Assembly (NCBI GenBank): GCA_009838175.1
Contig: VXSB01000013.1
Coordinates: 1 to 64,000, forward strand
Source of the DNA: Chloroflexota bacterium
GTDB lineage: Bacteria; Chloroflexota; Dehalococcoidia; Lucifugimonadales; Lucifugimonadaceae
Reading direction: 5' to 3'
DNA: 64,000 nucleotides
Of this stretch, positions 41,787-50,273 are shown in pieces (the stretch's first letter is position 1; each line of letters starts with the position of its first letter). A model generated the notes under the pieces. The model did not search any database and was not told the DNA's origin. It saw nothing but the letters and a program-made list of their open reading frames with translations. The position numbers and the translations under genes were made by a program.

Positions 41787-42871
41787 CTCGGATACCGGGC
41801 TTCCAACGACGGAAATTCAGGAAACGCCGCGTGCGGTGGAGTCTGATACCAGTACGCGACCGACGCAATATCGTCAGCAAGCGGTTGAAACCGACTATTC
41901 GGCTCCGGCCACCATCCCAGCGCCTGTATCGTCACCCGTAGATCCTCCTCGAACCGGATCGGATCCAAAATGTGCCATCGGTAAAGACTCCACTTCGGAG
42001 GTCCATCATTACCCGGATGCTTCAACGTGTTCCCGACATACGCCGTCGTATAGACCTCTGGAAACCCGTAGCTCCCAAGGAAATAGTCCTCCGTGCCGGT
42101 CCCACAGATCGTCGGAAATTCATCGTCGCCGTCTATGAAAAACTTGATCTCCCCCTCGCCGAACCAACCATCCGACAGCTGCGTCCAAGCCAAAAACGTC
42201 CCCACATACTGACCCTGACCCTGCACACTGTCCAAAATCGTGTAGTCAGGGTTCGACCTATCAGTCACCGCCCGCCGCCACTGCGCGTGAAAATAACCCG
42301 CATTCTCCGGCACCTCCGACTCCGTGTAAGTGATCTGGTAGAACAGCCGCTGGTCCTCCTCCCACTCATTCGTGATCGTTACCCGAGCGTGACCTCGGAA
42401 GGGCATCGGCCAGTAACAATTCAACGCCGACGTCGGATTGACCACCACCGCCAGCGAATTAACCGGCGCAAACAGATCGTGCCCCACCGCGAAGAAATCC
42501 GTCAACGGCACCTCCACCGACGGCGACTCCTCACCATCCCAATAGAACCGCAATACGCACCCCCGCCCACTTCCTCGCCACTCCCTTTGGGTCGTCATCC
42601 AAATGTGCTGAATCACTCCCGAACCCTCCACATCCATCAACGTCGTAGTCTCTCCAGACCTCAACCAGACATAAGGTCGCACCTTCCATCCCTGTCCCAA
42701 CACTCGCGCCGGCGAAGAAATCGACCACTCATCGCTTTCCGGATCCGGCACCGCCATCCCACCCTTCCCCTTCGCACCAGTAGGATTCTCCGCCGAAATC
42801 GAACGCGTCCGAGCACGCGACATCAAAGGCAAAGCCCCCAACCCCAAATTCAATCCTGGCATCTGATCCAC
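41783..42871 (-). CDS. DUF2961/GH172-type glycoside hydrolase
   Basis: This 362-residue protein has a DUF2961 double jelly-roll architecture. Motifs include GSGVIQHIWMTT, VEVPLTDFFAVGHD, LNCYWPMPF and GTGTEDYFLGSYGF, the latter with the Glu-Asp pair at the family's presumed active site. DUF2961 proteins include glycoside hydrolase family 172 enzymes acting on arabino- and fructofuranosides. No signal peptide is present, suggesting cytoplasmic action on imported sugars or on an intracellular glycoside. It is convergent with the SRPBCC gene and divergent from the second gamma-glutamyltransferase. Confidence 0.85.
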   Translation of the reverse strand: MDQMPGLNLGLGALPLMSRARTRSISAENPTGAKGKGGMAVPDPESDEWSISSPARVLGQGWKVRPYVWLRSGETTTLMDVEGSGVIQHIWMTTQREWRGSGRGCVLRFYWDGEESPSVEVPLTDFFAVGHDLFAPVNSLAVVVNPTSALNCYWPMPFRGHARVTITNEWEEDQRLFYQITYTESEVPENAGYFHAQWRRAVTDRSNPDYTILDSVQGQGQYVGTFLAWTQLSDGWFGEGEIKFFIDGDDEFPTICGTGTEDYFLGSYGFPEVYTTAYVGNTLKHPGNDGPPKWSLYRWHILDPIRFEEDLRVTIQALGWWPEPNSRFQPLADDIASVAYWYQTPPHAAFPEFPSLEARYPR

Positions 42872-43027
42872 GGTGTCAACTCCTCTTCCAGCGGTCTATA
42901 AGGGTGGCGGTCTTCGGTTCGACGCGCAATCTGGAATCAGACGGTACTCTACTACGTAGCAAATGCCACAGCCTTACGGCTCAAAGACAATCTTGAGTCG
43001 CCCAGAACGAAAACTAGGGAACAAACC

Positions 43028-44803
43028 ATGACAACCCCCACCTCTCGCCCCGTAATCTACGGCACCCAAGGCGTCATCTCCAGCGGCCACTATCTCACTT
43101 CGATGGCTGGGATGCGCATGCTGCTCTCGGGTGGCAACGCTTTTGACGCCATCGTCGCTGCCGGTTTTGCCGCCGCTGTTACCGAGCCGATCGCATCGTA
43201 CTCGCTGGGCGCTGAAGGGGTGTTCATGCTGTATCACGCAGATAGCGGGGATCTGTTGTCGCTGAGTGGTCAGGGAACAGCGCCTAACAAGACGACTGTG
43301 GAGTGGTACCGGGATCAGGGGCACGACGCGATTCCGACTGGTCCGGGACCAGACGCGCATCTGTCGTTTACTGTGCCGGGTGTGGTTGCGGCGTTCCTTT
43401 CGATGCTTGAGAGATATGGGACGAAGAGCGTCGGAGAGGTGCTTGCGCCTTCGATCCAGTACGCCGGGGAGGGTATTCCCAACTACGAATACATGCTCAG
43501 GAGCATCGGCAACGAAAACACGAGGAAGCAGTGGGCGCAGTATCCGCCGGGTGGCACCGACGTCTTCTACGATAACGGTGCCATCCCTCAACCCGGTTCG
43601 CTGCTCGTGCAGCCCGGGATGGCCGGCACTCTGGAAAAGCTTGTGGAGGCGGAGAAGGCGGCCGAGGGTGATCGTGCAGAAGGCGTTCGCGCCGCGCGCG
43701 AGTGTTTTTACGAAGGCGAAGTAGCGCGGACTATCGCAGAGTGCAGCGAACGAGTCGGTGGCATCCTTGACATGGAATCGCTCGCCGATTATGAGGCGAA
43801 GTACGAGACGCCGATAAAGACCAGTTTCCTCGGTCACGAGGTACATGGTCAGCGGACCTGGACGCAGGGCGCGGTCTTGATGCAGTCGCTCAACATCCTA
43901 GAGAACTTCGACCTGCAGGCGATGGGCCACAACTCAACCGCATACATCCACACCGTCAGTCAGGCGCTCAACCTAGCCTTCGCCGACCGCCAGACATACT
44001 ACGGCGATCCCGATTTCGCCGATGTCCCCATCGAGGGTCTGCTGTCAAAAGAGTACGCCCGCGAACGCGCCAAGCTGATCGACTCCGACCGCGCGTTTCC
44101 CGAAACACCGGAACCGGGCGACCCTTGGCGATACTCTCGCCCCTTTCGCAATACGAAGGGGGCGAGAGACGGCGCACGCAACGCCGTCGAGCGGGGGATG
44201 CCCGCGCAAGAAAGCAGCGACGAAGTCGGCACCACTCACATCTCCGTCATCGACGGCGAAGGCAACATGGTTGCGGCCACGCCCTCAGGCGGTTCGTTCT
44301 CGAAATCCGTCTTCTTCCCCGAACTCGGATATGCGCTTAGCACGAGGATGGAGATGCTTAACTTCATCGATGGTCACCCCAATCGACTCGAACCGGGCAA
44401 GCGTCCGAGGACTACCCTCATCAACTTCATCGTGTCTAAAGATGGTGTCCCCGTGATGACGGTGGGTTGCCCCGGGGGTGATCACCAAGCGCAGGCCAAT
44501 TTGCAGCTGATCCTCAACAGCCTCCTATGGGGCATGAACCCGCAAGCCGCGGTCGAAGCACCACGCTTCGCCAGCAACAACGTCGTCAACAGCTTTTACC
44601 CGCACTCCTACTTCCCGGGGCAGCTCGCAGTTGAACATGCGATACCGCAGAGCACGCGCGACGAACTCGCTGCAATGGGCCACGAGGTAATCGCTGTTGA
44701 CGGTGCAGGAGTTGGCGCCACTGTCTCAACACGCGATCCTGACACCGGCGTGTTAGCATCCTCAGCCGACCCGCGCCGCGCCTGTTACGCCCTGTCTTGT
44801 TAA
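43028..44803 (+). CDS. gamma-glutamyltransferase-family Ntn-hydrolase (copy 2)
   Basis: This 591-residue protein has the canonical cleavage region GTTHISVIDGEGN, so Thr402 is the expected nucleophile. GGNAFDAIVAAGFAAAV and CPGGDHQAQANLQLILN are further family motifs. No signal peptide is seen. Residues 369-392, just upstream of the autocleavage site, are encoded by the palindromic repeat at 44134-44203 and read SRPFRNTKGARDGARNAVE. The extra loop falls at the end of the future large subunit, where relatives vary and a flexible P-segment is cut, which may be why it is tolerated. It is a paralogue of the copy at 21173 but with a more standard active site. Confidence 0.92.
   Translation: MTTPTSRPVIYGTQGVISSGHYLTSMAGMRMLLSGGNAFDAIVAAGFAAAVTEPIASYSLGAEGVFMLYHADSGDLLSLSGQGTAPNKTTVEWYRDQGHDAIPTGPGPDAHLSFTVPGVVAAFLSMLERYGTKSVGEVLAPSIQYAGEGIPNYEYMLRSIGNENTRKQWAQYPPGGTDVFYDNGAIPQPGSLLVQPGMAGTLEKLVEAEKAAEGDRAEGVRAARECFYEGEVARTIAECSERVGGILDMESLADYEAKYETPIKTSFLGHEVHGQRTWTQGAVLMQSLNILENFDLQAMGHNSTAYIHTVSQALNLAFADRQTYYGDPDFADVPIEGLLSKEYARERAKLIDSDRAFPETPEPGDPWRYSRPFRNTKGARDGARNAVERGMPAQESSDEVGTTHISVIDGEGNMVAATPSGGSFSKSVFFPELGYALSTRMEMLNFIDGHPNRLEPGKRPRTTLINFIVSKDGVPVMTVGCPGGDHQAQANLQLILNSLLWGMNPQAAVEAPRFASNNVVNSFYPHSYFPGQLAVEHAIPQSTRDELAAMGHEVIAVDGAGVGATVSTRDPDTGVLASSADPRRACYALSC
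44134..44203 (+). repeat. palindromic repeat inserted in the gamma-glutamyltransferase frame
   Basis: A 15-bp hairpin (CTCTCGCCCCTTTCG 44134-44148, loop CAATA, CGAAGGGGGCGAGAG 44154-44168; one G-U pair) is followed by a second small hairpin (ACGGCG / CGCCGT, 44169-44187) and the shared end GGGGGATGCCC. It is 70 bases long, six more than the related element in the GNAT gene at 27559, and keeps the frame open. Confidence 0.75.
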
Positions 44804-44822
44804 CTATTAAAGCTTCTCCATA

Positions 44823-45383
44823 ATGAGCACTATGAAAATCCTAGGAATATGCGGAAGCCTCCGAAAAGAGTCTTGGAACCTCAAACTGCTCAAGAATATG
44901 CTTGAGATGACCGCGACCAAAGGTGTTGACACCGCCATCTACGACCTCAACACCGTCCCCATGTTCCACCCGGACGTTGAAGCTCAGGGCATACCCGACG
45001 AAGCCGAAGCCTTCCGAGACGCCGTTCGCGGCGCAGACGCAATCATCATCGCCTGCCCCGAATACAACGGATCAATGACCGCAACCCTCAAAAACGCCAT
45101 CGAATGGCTCTCACGTCGCGGCAACCTCCTCACCAGCAAAATCTTCTTCATCATCGGCACCGGACCCGGACGTTCCGGCTGCCCTCGAATGCACATGCAC
45201 GCCTCGTACAGCATCGAGTCCGAAGGCGGCCACGTCCTCCACCAACCCCGCGTCCTCCTACCCCACGTCGCCAACTTCATGGACCAATCCGGTAACATCA
45301 CCGACCCAGAGGTAACCACCCTCTTAGACCAGGCCGCTGAAACCCTAGTCGACTACACTGAACGCCTAACCGACACTGACTAA
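44823..45383 (+). CDS. NADPH-dependent FMN reductase family protein
   Basis: This 186-residue protein has a flavodoxin-like fold. ILGICGSLRKESWNLKLL is the FMN phosphate loop, and CPEYNGSMTATLKNAIEWLSR is the hallmark of the SsuE/ArsH/azoreductase-type family. It would reduce FMN or quinones with NAD(P)H. It follows the gamma-glutamyltransferase by about 20 bases and precedes the OmdA-like gene by about 20, so a short operon is likely. Confidence 0.9.
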   Translation: MSTMKILGICGSLRKESWNLKLLKNMLEMTATKGVDTAIYDLNTVPMFHPDVEAQGIPDEAEAFRDAVRGADAIIIACPEYNGSMTATLKNAIEWLSRRGNLLTSKIFFIIGTGPGRSGCPRMHMHASYSIESEGGHVLHQPRVLLPHVANFMDQSGNITDPEVTTLLDQAAETLVDYTERLTDTD

Positions 45384-45403
45384 CTGCTAATACGTCTGCT
45401 CAA

Positions 45404-45661
45404 ATGACCGAGCGAGCAAAGGGGAACCTCACCAGACCGATCCACGCGATGCCGGACTTCGTCGCGGATGCACTCACCAAGAACGGCCTCACAGCTTCCT
45501 ATCGGTTACGACCTGCCTACCAACAGAACGACTACATCGGCTGGATAAACCGCGCCAAACGTCCCGAAACCAAACTCAAAAGACTGAACCAGATGATTGA
45601 GGAGCTACGTACCGGCGGCATCTATATGCGGATGGACCACCCACCAAGCCGTCGCACATGA
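45404..45661 (+). CDS. YdeI/OmdA-type small protein
   Basis: This 85-residue protein matches the C-terminal OmdA (bacteriocin-protection/YdeI) domain: IHAMPDFVADALTKNG, then YIGWINRAKRPETKLKRLNQ with the conserved W-I-x-x-A-K-R-x-E-T and Arg/Lys residues. The stand-alone length is normal for this domain. The function is not established. It is convergent with cobQ, with 13 bases between the stops. Confidence 0.75.
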   Translation: MTERAKGNLTRPIHAMPDFVADALTKNGLTASYRLRPAYQQNDYIGWINRAKRPETKLKRLNQMIEELRTGGIYMRMDHPPSRRT

Positions 45662-45674
45662 CCGGACCCCTCAC

Positions 45675-47222
45675 CTAAGAAACCCCCATCGGCAAACCCA
45701 TCGATTCGTAAACAGCCGCAAAGTCGATGTGACGGCGAAGGTGCGCGGCCAGCTTGTCAAACTCGGCATCTTGGCTAAATGGCTCCGATTCAGCCAGACC
45801 CTCGATTCCCTTCATACGCGCCAGATTGTTGACCACGCGCTCAGTGAACTCCTCGTTCTTGAACAAATCGTGCATATATGTCCCGAACACGCGCCCGGTG
45901 GTATCCGAATAGCCAACTGCCCGATCCCTCTGCATCGATACCATCGACCGTGTCGCACCACCGCCAGATTCGCTAACTCCAACATGAATCTCGTAACCTG
46001 ACACTTTCACTCCGCTAGCCCCCGCAAGGAGTCCGCTATCAGCAACCACCGAGGCATCAGTCCGTACAGTCACTTTTTCGCCCACAAACTCCGTGTCAAC
46101 ATCCAAGATTCTAAGACCCTGCACCTCAGGACGATCCGACTCGATACCAAGCGGATCGCGGATTGTATTCCCCAGCATCTGCAAGCCAGCACATATCCCC
46201 ATCAACGCGCGCCCATCCCATAAGTGACGCCTAATCTGCCTCTCAATCCCCGACGATCGAACGAACTCAAGATCCGCAACCGTCACCTTGGAACCCGGCA
46301 AAATCACCAGATCCGGATTACCAAATTCCGACGCCTCGCGAACATACCGAAGACGAACCCCACCGATGCGCGCGAGCGGATCAAACTCATCAAAATTCGC
46401 AATCCGCGGCAACCCGATCACCGCGATCTCAACGTGCTCATCCTCAACACCAGAATCAGACCTTCGCGCCTCCACAGGCGCATCCTCTTCCGGAACATAC
46501 ACGTCCGTAAAGTACGGCACAACGCCGATAACATCGACACCCGTCAATTCCCTCAACTGGTCAAGACCCGAACTCAATAAACTCGGATCACCGCGGAATT
46601 TGTTGATGATGAATCCCTTGACCAACGCCCGCTCCTCATCGCTGATCAAAGCGTTAGTACCGTAAAGCGAAGCAAAGACCCCGCCTTTATCGATATCTCC
46701 GATGATGAATACCGGAGCGTCCGCATACAAGGCGACCGCCATATTGACGATATCCCCAGCCCTCAAATTGATCTCGGCTGGACTTCCCGCACCTTCGATC
46801 ACCACGATGTCGAATCGAGAACGTAACGAGTTAAGCGAATCCTTGATGTTCTGCCAAAGCACCTCTCGCCGCGTCATGTACTCATAAGCCTGCAACTTGC
46901 CGGCCATCTTCCCCATCGACACGAGTTGCGCAGTCGCATTCTCTTCCGGTTTGACAAGCACCGGGTTCATCTCCACCTCAGGTTCGATCCCCGCCGCCTG
47001 AGCCTGCGCCACCTGCGCACGACCAATCTCCAATCCGTCCGGCGTGACCCCCGAATTTCGCGACATATTCTGCGCCTTGAACGGCGCCACCCGATAACCG
47101 TCCTGCGCGAAAACCCGACAGAACCCAGTCACCAACAAGCTCTTACCCACAGAAGACCCAGTCCCCTGCAACATCACCACCTTCCCCATCGGTCGGGCAT
47201 TGGCGCTTCGATTTACTGCCAT
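45675..47222 (-). CDS. cobQ: cobyric acid synthase
   Basis: This 515-residue glutamine-dependent enzyme amidates four carboxylates of adenosylcobyrinic acid a,c-diamide. The N-terminal dethiobiotin-synthetase-like ATPase domain has MLQGTGSSVGKS (P-loop), PFKAQNMSRNS and VVIEGAGSPAEINL. The C-terminal class I glutaminase has GICAGLQMLG (catalytic Cys) and TYMHDLF (His). FNEFDPL-like FDEFDPL lies between. The length is typical. The ATG at 47222 has AAGAAG upstream; an internal ATG at 47189 is possible. It faces away from the riboswitch-controlled B12 uptake operon, and no other corrin-ring genes are seen, which suits cobinamide or cobyrinate salvage or synthesis encoded elsewhere. Confidence 0.95.
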   Translation of the reverse strand: MAVNRSANARPMGKVVMLQGTGSSVGKSLLVTGFCRVFAQDGYRVAPFKAQNMSRNSGVTPDGLEIGRAQVAQAQAAGIEPEVEMNPVLVKPEENATAQLVSMGKMAGKLQAYEYMTRREVLWQNIKDSLNSLRSRFDIVVIEGAGSPAEINLRAGDIVNMAVALYADAPVFIIGDIDKGGVFASLYGTNALISDEERALVKGFIINKFRGDPSLLSSGLDQLRELTGVDVIGVVPYFTDVYVPEEDAPVEARRSDSGVEDEHVEIAVIGLPRIANFDEFDPLARIGGVRLRYVREASEFGNPDLVILPGSKVTVADLEFVRSSGIERQIRRHLWDGRALMGICAGLQMLGNTIRDPLGIESDRPEVQGLRILDVDTEFVGEKVTVRTDASVVADSGLLAGASGVKVSGYEIHVGVSESGGGATRSMVSMQRDRAVGYSDTTGRVFGTYMHDLFKNEEFTERVVNNLARMKGIEGLAESEPFSQDAEFDKLAAHLRRHIDFAAVYESMGLPMGVS

Positions 47223-47445
47223 AGACTTCTTGTCACTCGTTCCGAATTTCGCGTTTTACAGCCGTTAATTACCTGACACACCAAAACGTGTACGATTGGA
47301 AATGAGAAACAGTCGTTGGTAGACTGCAACTCAGGCCGGAGCGAGGCAACGCAGGGGCGTATTTTCAATCGGTTACCCTGCATTGCCAATTACGGGGCGT
47401 GACTCCCGACTTCCGGCTTTCTGATTCTTGCACACCAACCCTCAT

Positions 47446-47555
47446 CCCCGTCATACCCGCGCAGTCAGGCATCCAAGGGTGCATCCCCTCTCCCTCGATG
47501 GGAGAGGGTTAGGGTGAGGGTGAACGGGGTGGCGAAGGGGTAGGGTTCCCACTCT
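47446..47555. repeat. composite dispersed repeat, intergenic
   Basis: This is the second copy of the two-part repeat seen at 40240: CCCGTCATACCCGCGCAG, then CCCCTCTCCCTCGATGG and GAGAGGGTTAGGGTGAGGG with GGGGTGGCGAAGGGG following. The CTCTCCC/GGGAGAG arms form a 7-bp hairpin over CTCGAT-like bases. It occupies the middle of the 470-base gap between cobQ and the B12 riboswitch; the remainder of that gap (47223-47445) holds nothing I recognise. Confidence 0.6.
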
Positions 47556-47639
47556 GCAGGAGAAATGTCCGAAGGACAAAAGGGCTCATATCCACAACCT
47601 CATTCCAAATCCTTCGCATCCTAGTCCAAAACAACCCCA

Positions 47640-47669
47640 TTGACAAAAACCTTCGACCACTGGTACCAT
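47640..47669 (+). promoter_or_regulatory. sigma-70-type promoter for the B12 operon
   Basis: TTGACA at 47640-47645 and TACCAT at 47664-47669 are 18 bases apart, close to the vegetative consensus. The site lies about 30 bases before the first conserved bases of the cobalamin riboswitch, where a leader transcript would be expected to begin. Confidence 0.5.
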
Positions 47670-47694
47670 CAACCTCACAACAAGGCCAACTCAA

Positions 47695-47930
47695 CTCGGT
47701 GGCGCTCGTCAAGCGAGCGCAAAAAGGGAAAGCGGTGAGAATCCGCTGCGGAGGCGCCACTGTAATCGGTTAGCCCCCCGCTCGAGCCACTGTCAAAAAC
47801 GACGGGAAGGCGCGGGTAGGGCGATGATCCGAAAGCCAGGAGACCTGCCGGATTGAGCTGAGCAGCCGCTCTTCGCCATAGGGAGCGCCTCAGGTTAAAG
47901 CCGATTCTCCCAAGCGAGATTAGGCCAACC
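47695..47930 (+). promoter_or_regulatory. cobalamin (B12) riboswitch
   Basis: The classic elements appear in order: AAAAAGGGAAAGCGGTGAGA around 47724, ATCCGCTGCGG, the GCCACTGTAA segment around 47756, and the B12 box AGCCAGGAGACCTGCC at 47834-47849. The aptamer binds adenosylcobalamin or a related corrinoid. An intrinsic terminator follows directly, so ligand binding should stop transcription of the downstream uptake operon. The outer limits are approximate. Confidence 0.95.
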
Positions 47931-47935
47931 AGCGG

Positions 47936-47968
47936 AATCCCTGCCACGCGAAAGCGGCAGGGATTTTT
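47936..47968 (+). terminator. intrinsic terminator of the B12 riboswitch
   Basis: AATCCCTGCC (47936-47945) and GGCAGGGATT (47956-47965) form a 10-bp stem over a 10-base loop, running into five T residues (47964-47968). Its place just after the B12 box and before btuC makes it the expression platform. Confidence 0.88.
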
Positions 47969-47971
47969 AGT

Positions 47972-49126
47972 TTGCGGACAGTAAGCTCAAGAGCGCCGCA
48001 CCTGCGCTCTAGACGGGGCAAATCGCGCACCGGCAGATGGCCGGTACGACTTCGCTTGCGTTGGCTCCGGTCGATTTCGCACCTCAGCAACTCACCGGTA
48101 CTGGTGAAACTCGCCGCAGGTGCCGTACCTTTGATTGTCGTCGGCCTCGGACTGGCAATTCTAGCCGCCGGGGTCGGACCATACACAATCCCGCCTTCAC
48201 ACTCCGTCGGATTACTTCTCGAACAAATCGGTTTCGGAGAGTCCAGCGCACCACAGACTGAACGGGCGATTATCGAGACGATCAGATTGCCGCGCATCCT
48301 GCTCGCATTGACCGTCGGAGCAGCCCTCGGCGTATCTGGCGCCGTGATGCAAGGACTTTTCCGCAACCCCATGGCCGATCCCGGAATCATCGGTGTCTCA
48401 ACGGGCGGCGCCCTCGGCGCGGTGATAGCTATCGCCCTCGGATTGCAGACCGTATTCGCACTCGCGTTACCCGGAATGGCGTTCGTCGGTGCCGCCGCAG
48501 CTCTAGCTCTGGTCTACGTCGTTGCTTCCCTCGGAGGCCGATTCTCGATGGCCGCGCTCCTTTTGGCCGGCGTAGCGTTGAGCGCTTTCATGGCCGCTAT
48601 CATCTCCGCCATCATCCTCTTCACTTCAGACTTGCAGGCGCAGCGCGAGATGCTTTTCTGGCTCGCCGGCGGACTCGGCGCATCCACATGGACGGACATC
48701 CGCATATCGGCACCGCTCGTGCTTATCGGCATCGCTGTTGCAGTTCTTTTCTCCCGAGATCTGAACCTGCTCATGGTCAGCGAAGACGAGGCGAAAGCAC
48801 TCGGTGTCCGAGTCGTTTTGACACGCAACTTGCTGCTACTCGCCGCCTCGCTCATCACGGGAACTGCGGTGGCGTTCTCCGGAGCCATTGCCTTCGTCGG
48901 CTTGATCGCACCGCACACCCTGCGGCTATTGATCGGCGCTGATCACCGCGCTTTGATTCCGTTGAGCGCAATCGGCGGCGGAATCTTCCTTTTAGCCGCC
49001 GACACGCTGGCCAGAGTTGCGATTGCCCCAGCCGAAATACCAGTCGGCGTTGTCACCGCACTAGTCGGCGCTCCCTTCTTCGTACTACTGCTGGCCCGTA
49101 ACAAGGCTCGCGCCTCAATGCTCTAA
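47972..49126 (+). CDS. btuC: BtuC/FecCD-type ABC permease, cobalamin uptake
   Basis: This membrane permease of up to 384 residues belongs to the BtuC family with about ten spans. RLPRILLALTVGAALGVSGAVMQGLFRNP is represented by the key stretch GAVMQGLFRNPMADP near 126, along with GVSTGGALGA and the coupling-helix region SEDEAKALGV. FVGLIAPHTLRLLIGADHR near 310 is the family hallmark. The exact start is unclear: the TTG at 47972 sits at the terminator's T-run without a ribosome binding site, and the first 30-40 residues are Arg-rich; TTG 48056 or GTG 48104 are alternatives. With the riboswitch in front, corrinoid is the likely substrate. Confidence 0.9.
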   Translation: MRTVSSRAPHLRSRRGKSRTGRWPVRLRLRWLRSISHLSNSPVLVKLAAGAVPLIVVGLGLAILAAGVGPYTIPPSHSVGLLLEQIGFGESSAPQTERAIIETIRLPRILLALTVGAALGVSGAVMQGLFRNPMADPGIIGVSTGGALGAVIAIALGLQTVFALALPGMAFVGAAAALALVYVVASLGGRFSMAALLLAGVALSAFMAAIISAIILFTSDLQAQREMLFWLAGGLGASTWTDIRISAPLVLIGIAVAVLFSRDLNLLMVSEDEAKALGVRVVLTRNLLLLAASLITGTAVAFSGAIAFVGLIAPHTLRLLIGADHRALIPLSAIGGGIFLLAADTLARVAIAPAEIPVGVVTALVGAPFFVLLLARNKARASML

Positions 49127-49144
49127 AACTTGAAAGGCAAAGAA

Positions 49145-50269
49145 TTGAAATCAACATTGAAACTAGGATTGATCGCCATCCTGACAGCGATAGTCATAAG
49201 TGTGGTGCTTGCCGCGTGCGCTTCGGATCCCGAACCCACAGCCACTCCGGTCCCTACCGCGACCCCGGAACCTACCGCTACTCCCGAACCCACAGCCACG
49301 CCAGAACCTACCCATACGCCCACACCGACGGTAGTGCCGTACCCGGCAGTTCAAGGGATCATCGATCCCTCCAACCGCGATTGGCCGCGCGAGGTCGAGT
49401 TGGCGGATGAAGTCGTAGTGATCGAAGAACGTCCCGAGCGAGTCTTGGCATATTCCCTCGGCCACGACGAGATACTTATCGCGCTGATCGATCCCGAGCG
49501 ATTCGCTGCCGTAGGCCCATTCGCAGCTGATCCCGCGTATTCGAACGTTGCTGACCAAGCGGCTGGATTACCAACTTTCGAAAGCGGCGTCGAAAACGTC
49601 CTGGCCGCTAAACCAGATTTGGTTTTGGCTTCCAAATACACGGATGTCGACGTCATCAATCTCATCAAAGAAGCCGGCGTGCCTGTAGCGCGCACCGCAT
49701 TGGAGAGCTCGTCAGAAGGAAACATCCCCAACATTTTGCTGATCGGTTACATGCTAGGTGTCGAGGAACGAGCCCTAGAGCTGGTCGCCGAAATCGAAAA
49801 CCGACTGAAATTCGTCACCGATCAGGTCCCACCTCTGAACGACGCCCAACGACCCGCAGTGATCGCGGTCTCCCGCTACTCAGACTCGATTTACGCCGCC
49901 GGCAGCGACACAACCGAAGGCGGCATTGTCGAAGCTGGTGGCGGCATCAATGCATCCGCACGCGACGGTCTTGAGGGCCACCAAGTAATAAGCATCGAGT
50001 CAATCGCAGCGATGAATCCCGACGTCATCCTGATTACTCAACCAGTCGCATACGGAGCGAATGAGTTCCGTGATGATCTGTTGAACCATCCGGCCCTTGC
50101 GGACGTGTCGGCGATATCTGAGAACGAGTTACATGTCGTTGATGGACGGTTGTACACCACACTTTCACACTGGAACGTACGCGGCATTGAAGAAACCGCC
50201 CGGTTGCTTTACCCAGAGGAGTTCAGCGAAGTGACGTTCGAAGATTTCGAGCCATACAGCGGAGAGTGA
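49145..50269 (+). CDS. btuF: cobalamin-binding lipoprotein of the ABC uptake system
   Basis: This substrate-binding protein of about 374 residues has a lipoprotein signal (hydrophobic stretch ending VVLAAC, lipidated Cys). A Pro-Thr-Ala-Glu repeat linker (units of PTATPE) would hold the domain away from the membrane. The binding domain opens VVIEERPERVLAYS and has ALESSSEGNIPN and EAGGGINASA, as in BtuF/FecB-type class III binding proteins. I chose TTG 49145 with AAAGG upstream; TTG 49130 is also possible. It lies between permease and ATPase under the B12 riboswitch. Single-membrane (monoderm-like) organisation is suggested by the lipid anchor. Confidence 0.9.
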   Translation: MKSTLKLGLIAILTAIVISVVLAACASDPEPTATPVPTATPEPTATPEPTATPEPTHTPTPTVVPYPAVQGIIDPSNRDWPREVELADEVVVIEERPERVLAYSLGHDEILIALIDPERFAAVGPFAADPAYSNVADQAAGLPTFESGVENVLAAKPDLVLASKYTDVDVINLIKEAGVPVARTALESSSEGNIPNILLIGYMLGVEERALELVAEIENRLKFVTDQVPPLNDAQRPAVIAVSRYSDSIYAAGSDTTEGGIVEAGGGINASARDGLEGHQVISIESIAAMNPDVILITQPVAYGANEFRDDLLNHPALADVSAISENELHVVDGRLYTTLSHWNVRGIEETARLLYPEEFSEVTFEDFEPYSGE

Positions 50270-50273
50270 TGAC

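Noticed and set aside
41972-42901. A 309-codon plus-strand frame opposite the GH172-like gene
   Set aside because: The translation is almost entirely Arg, His, Pro and Ser without hydrophobic core; it is a shadow of the DUF2961 gene.
42974-43846. A 290-codon minus-strand frame opposite the second gamma-glutamyltransferase
   Set aside because: It lies fully over the conserved first half of the enzyme and has an Arg/His-rich, non-conserved translation typical of antisense frames in GC-rich DNA.
44271-44456. Short plus-strand frames over the repeat-bearing part of the gamma-glutamyltransferase as separate genes
   Set aside because: They overlap the conserved main frame and have no start signals or homology.
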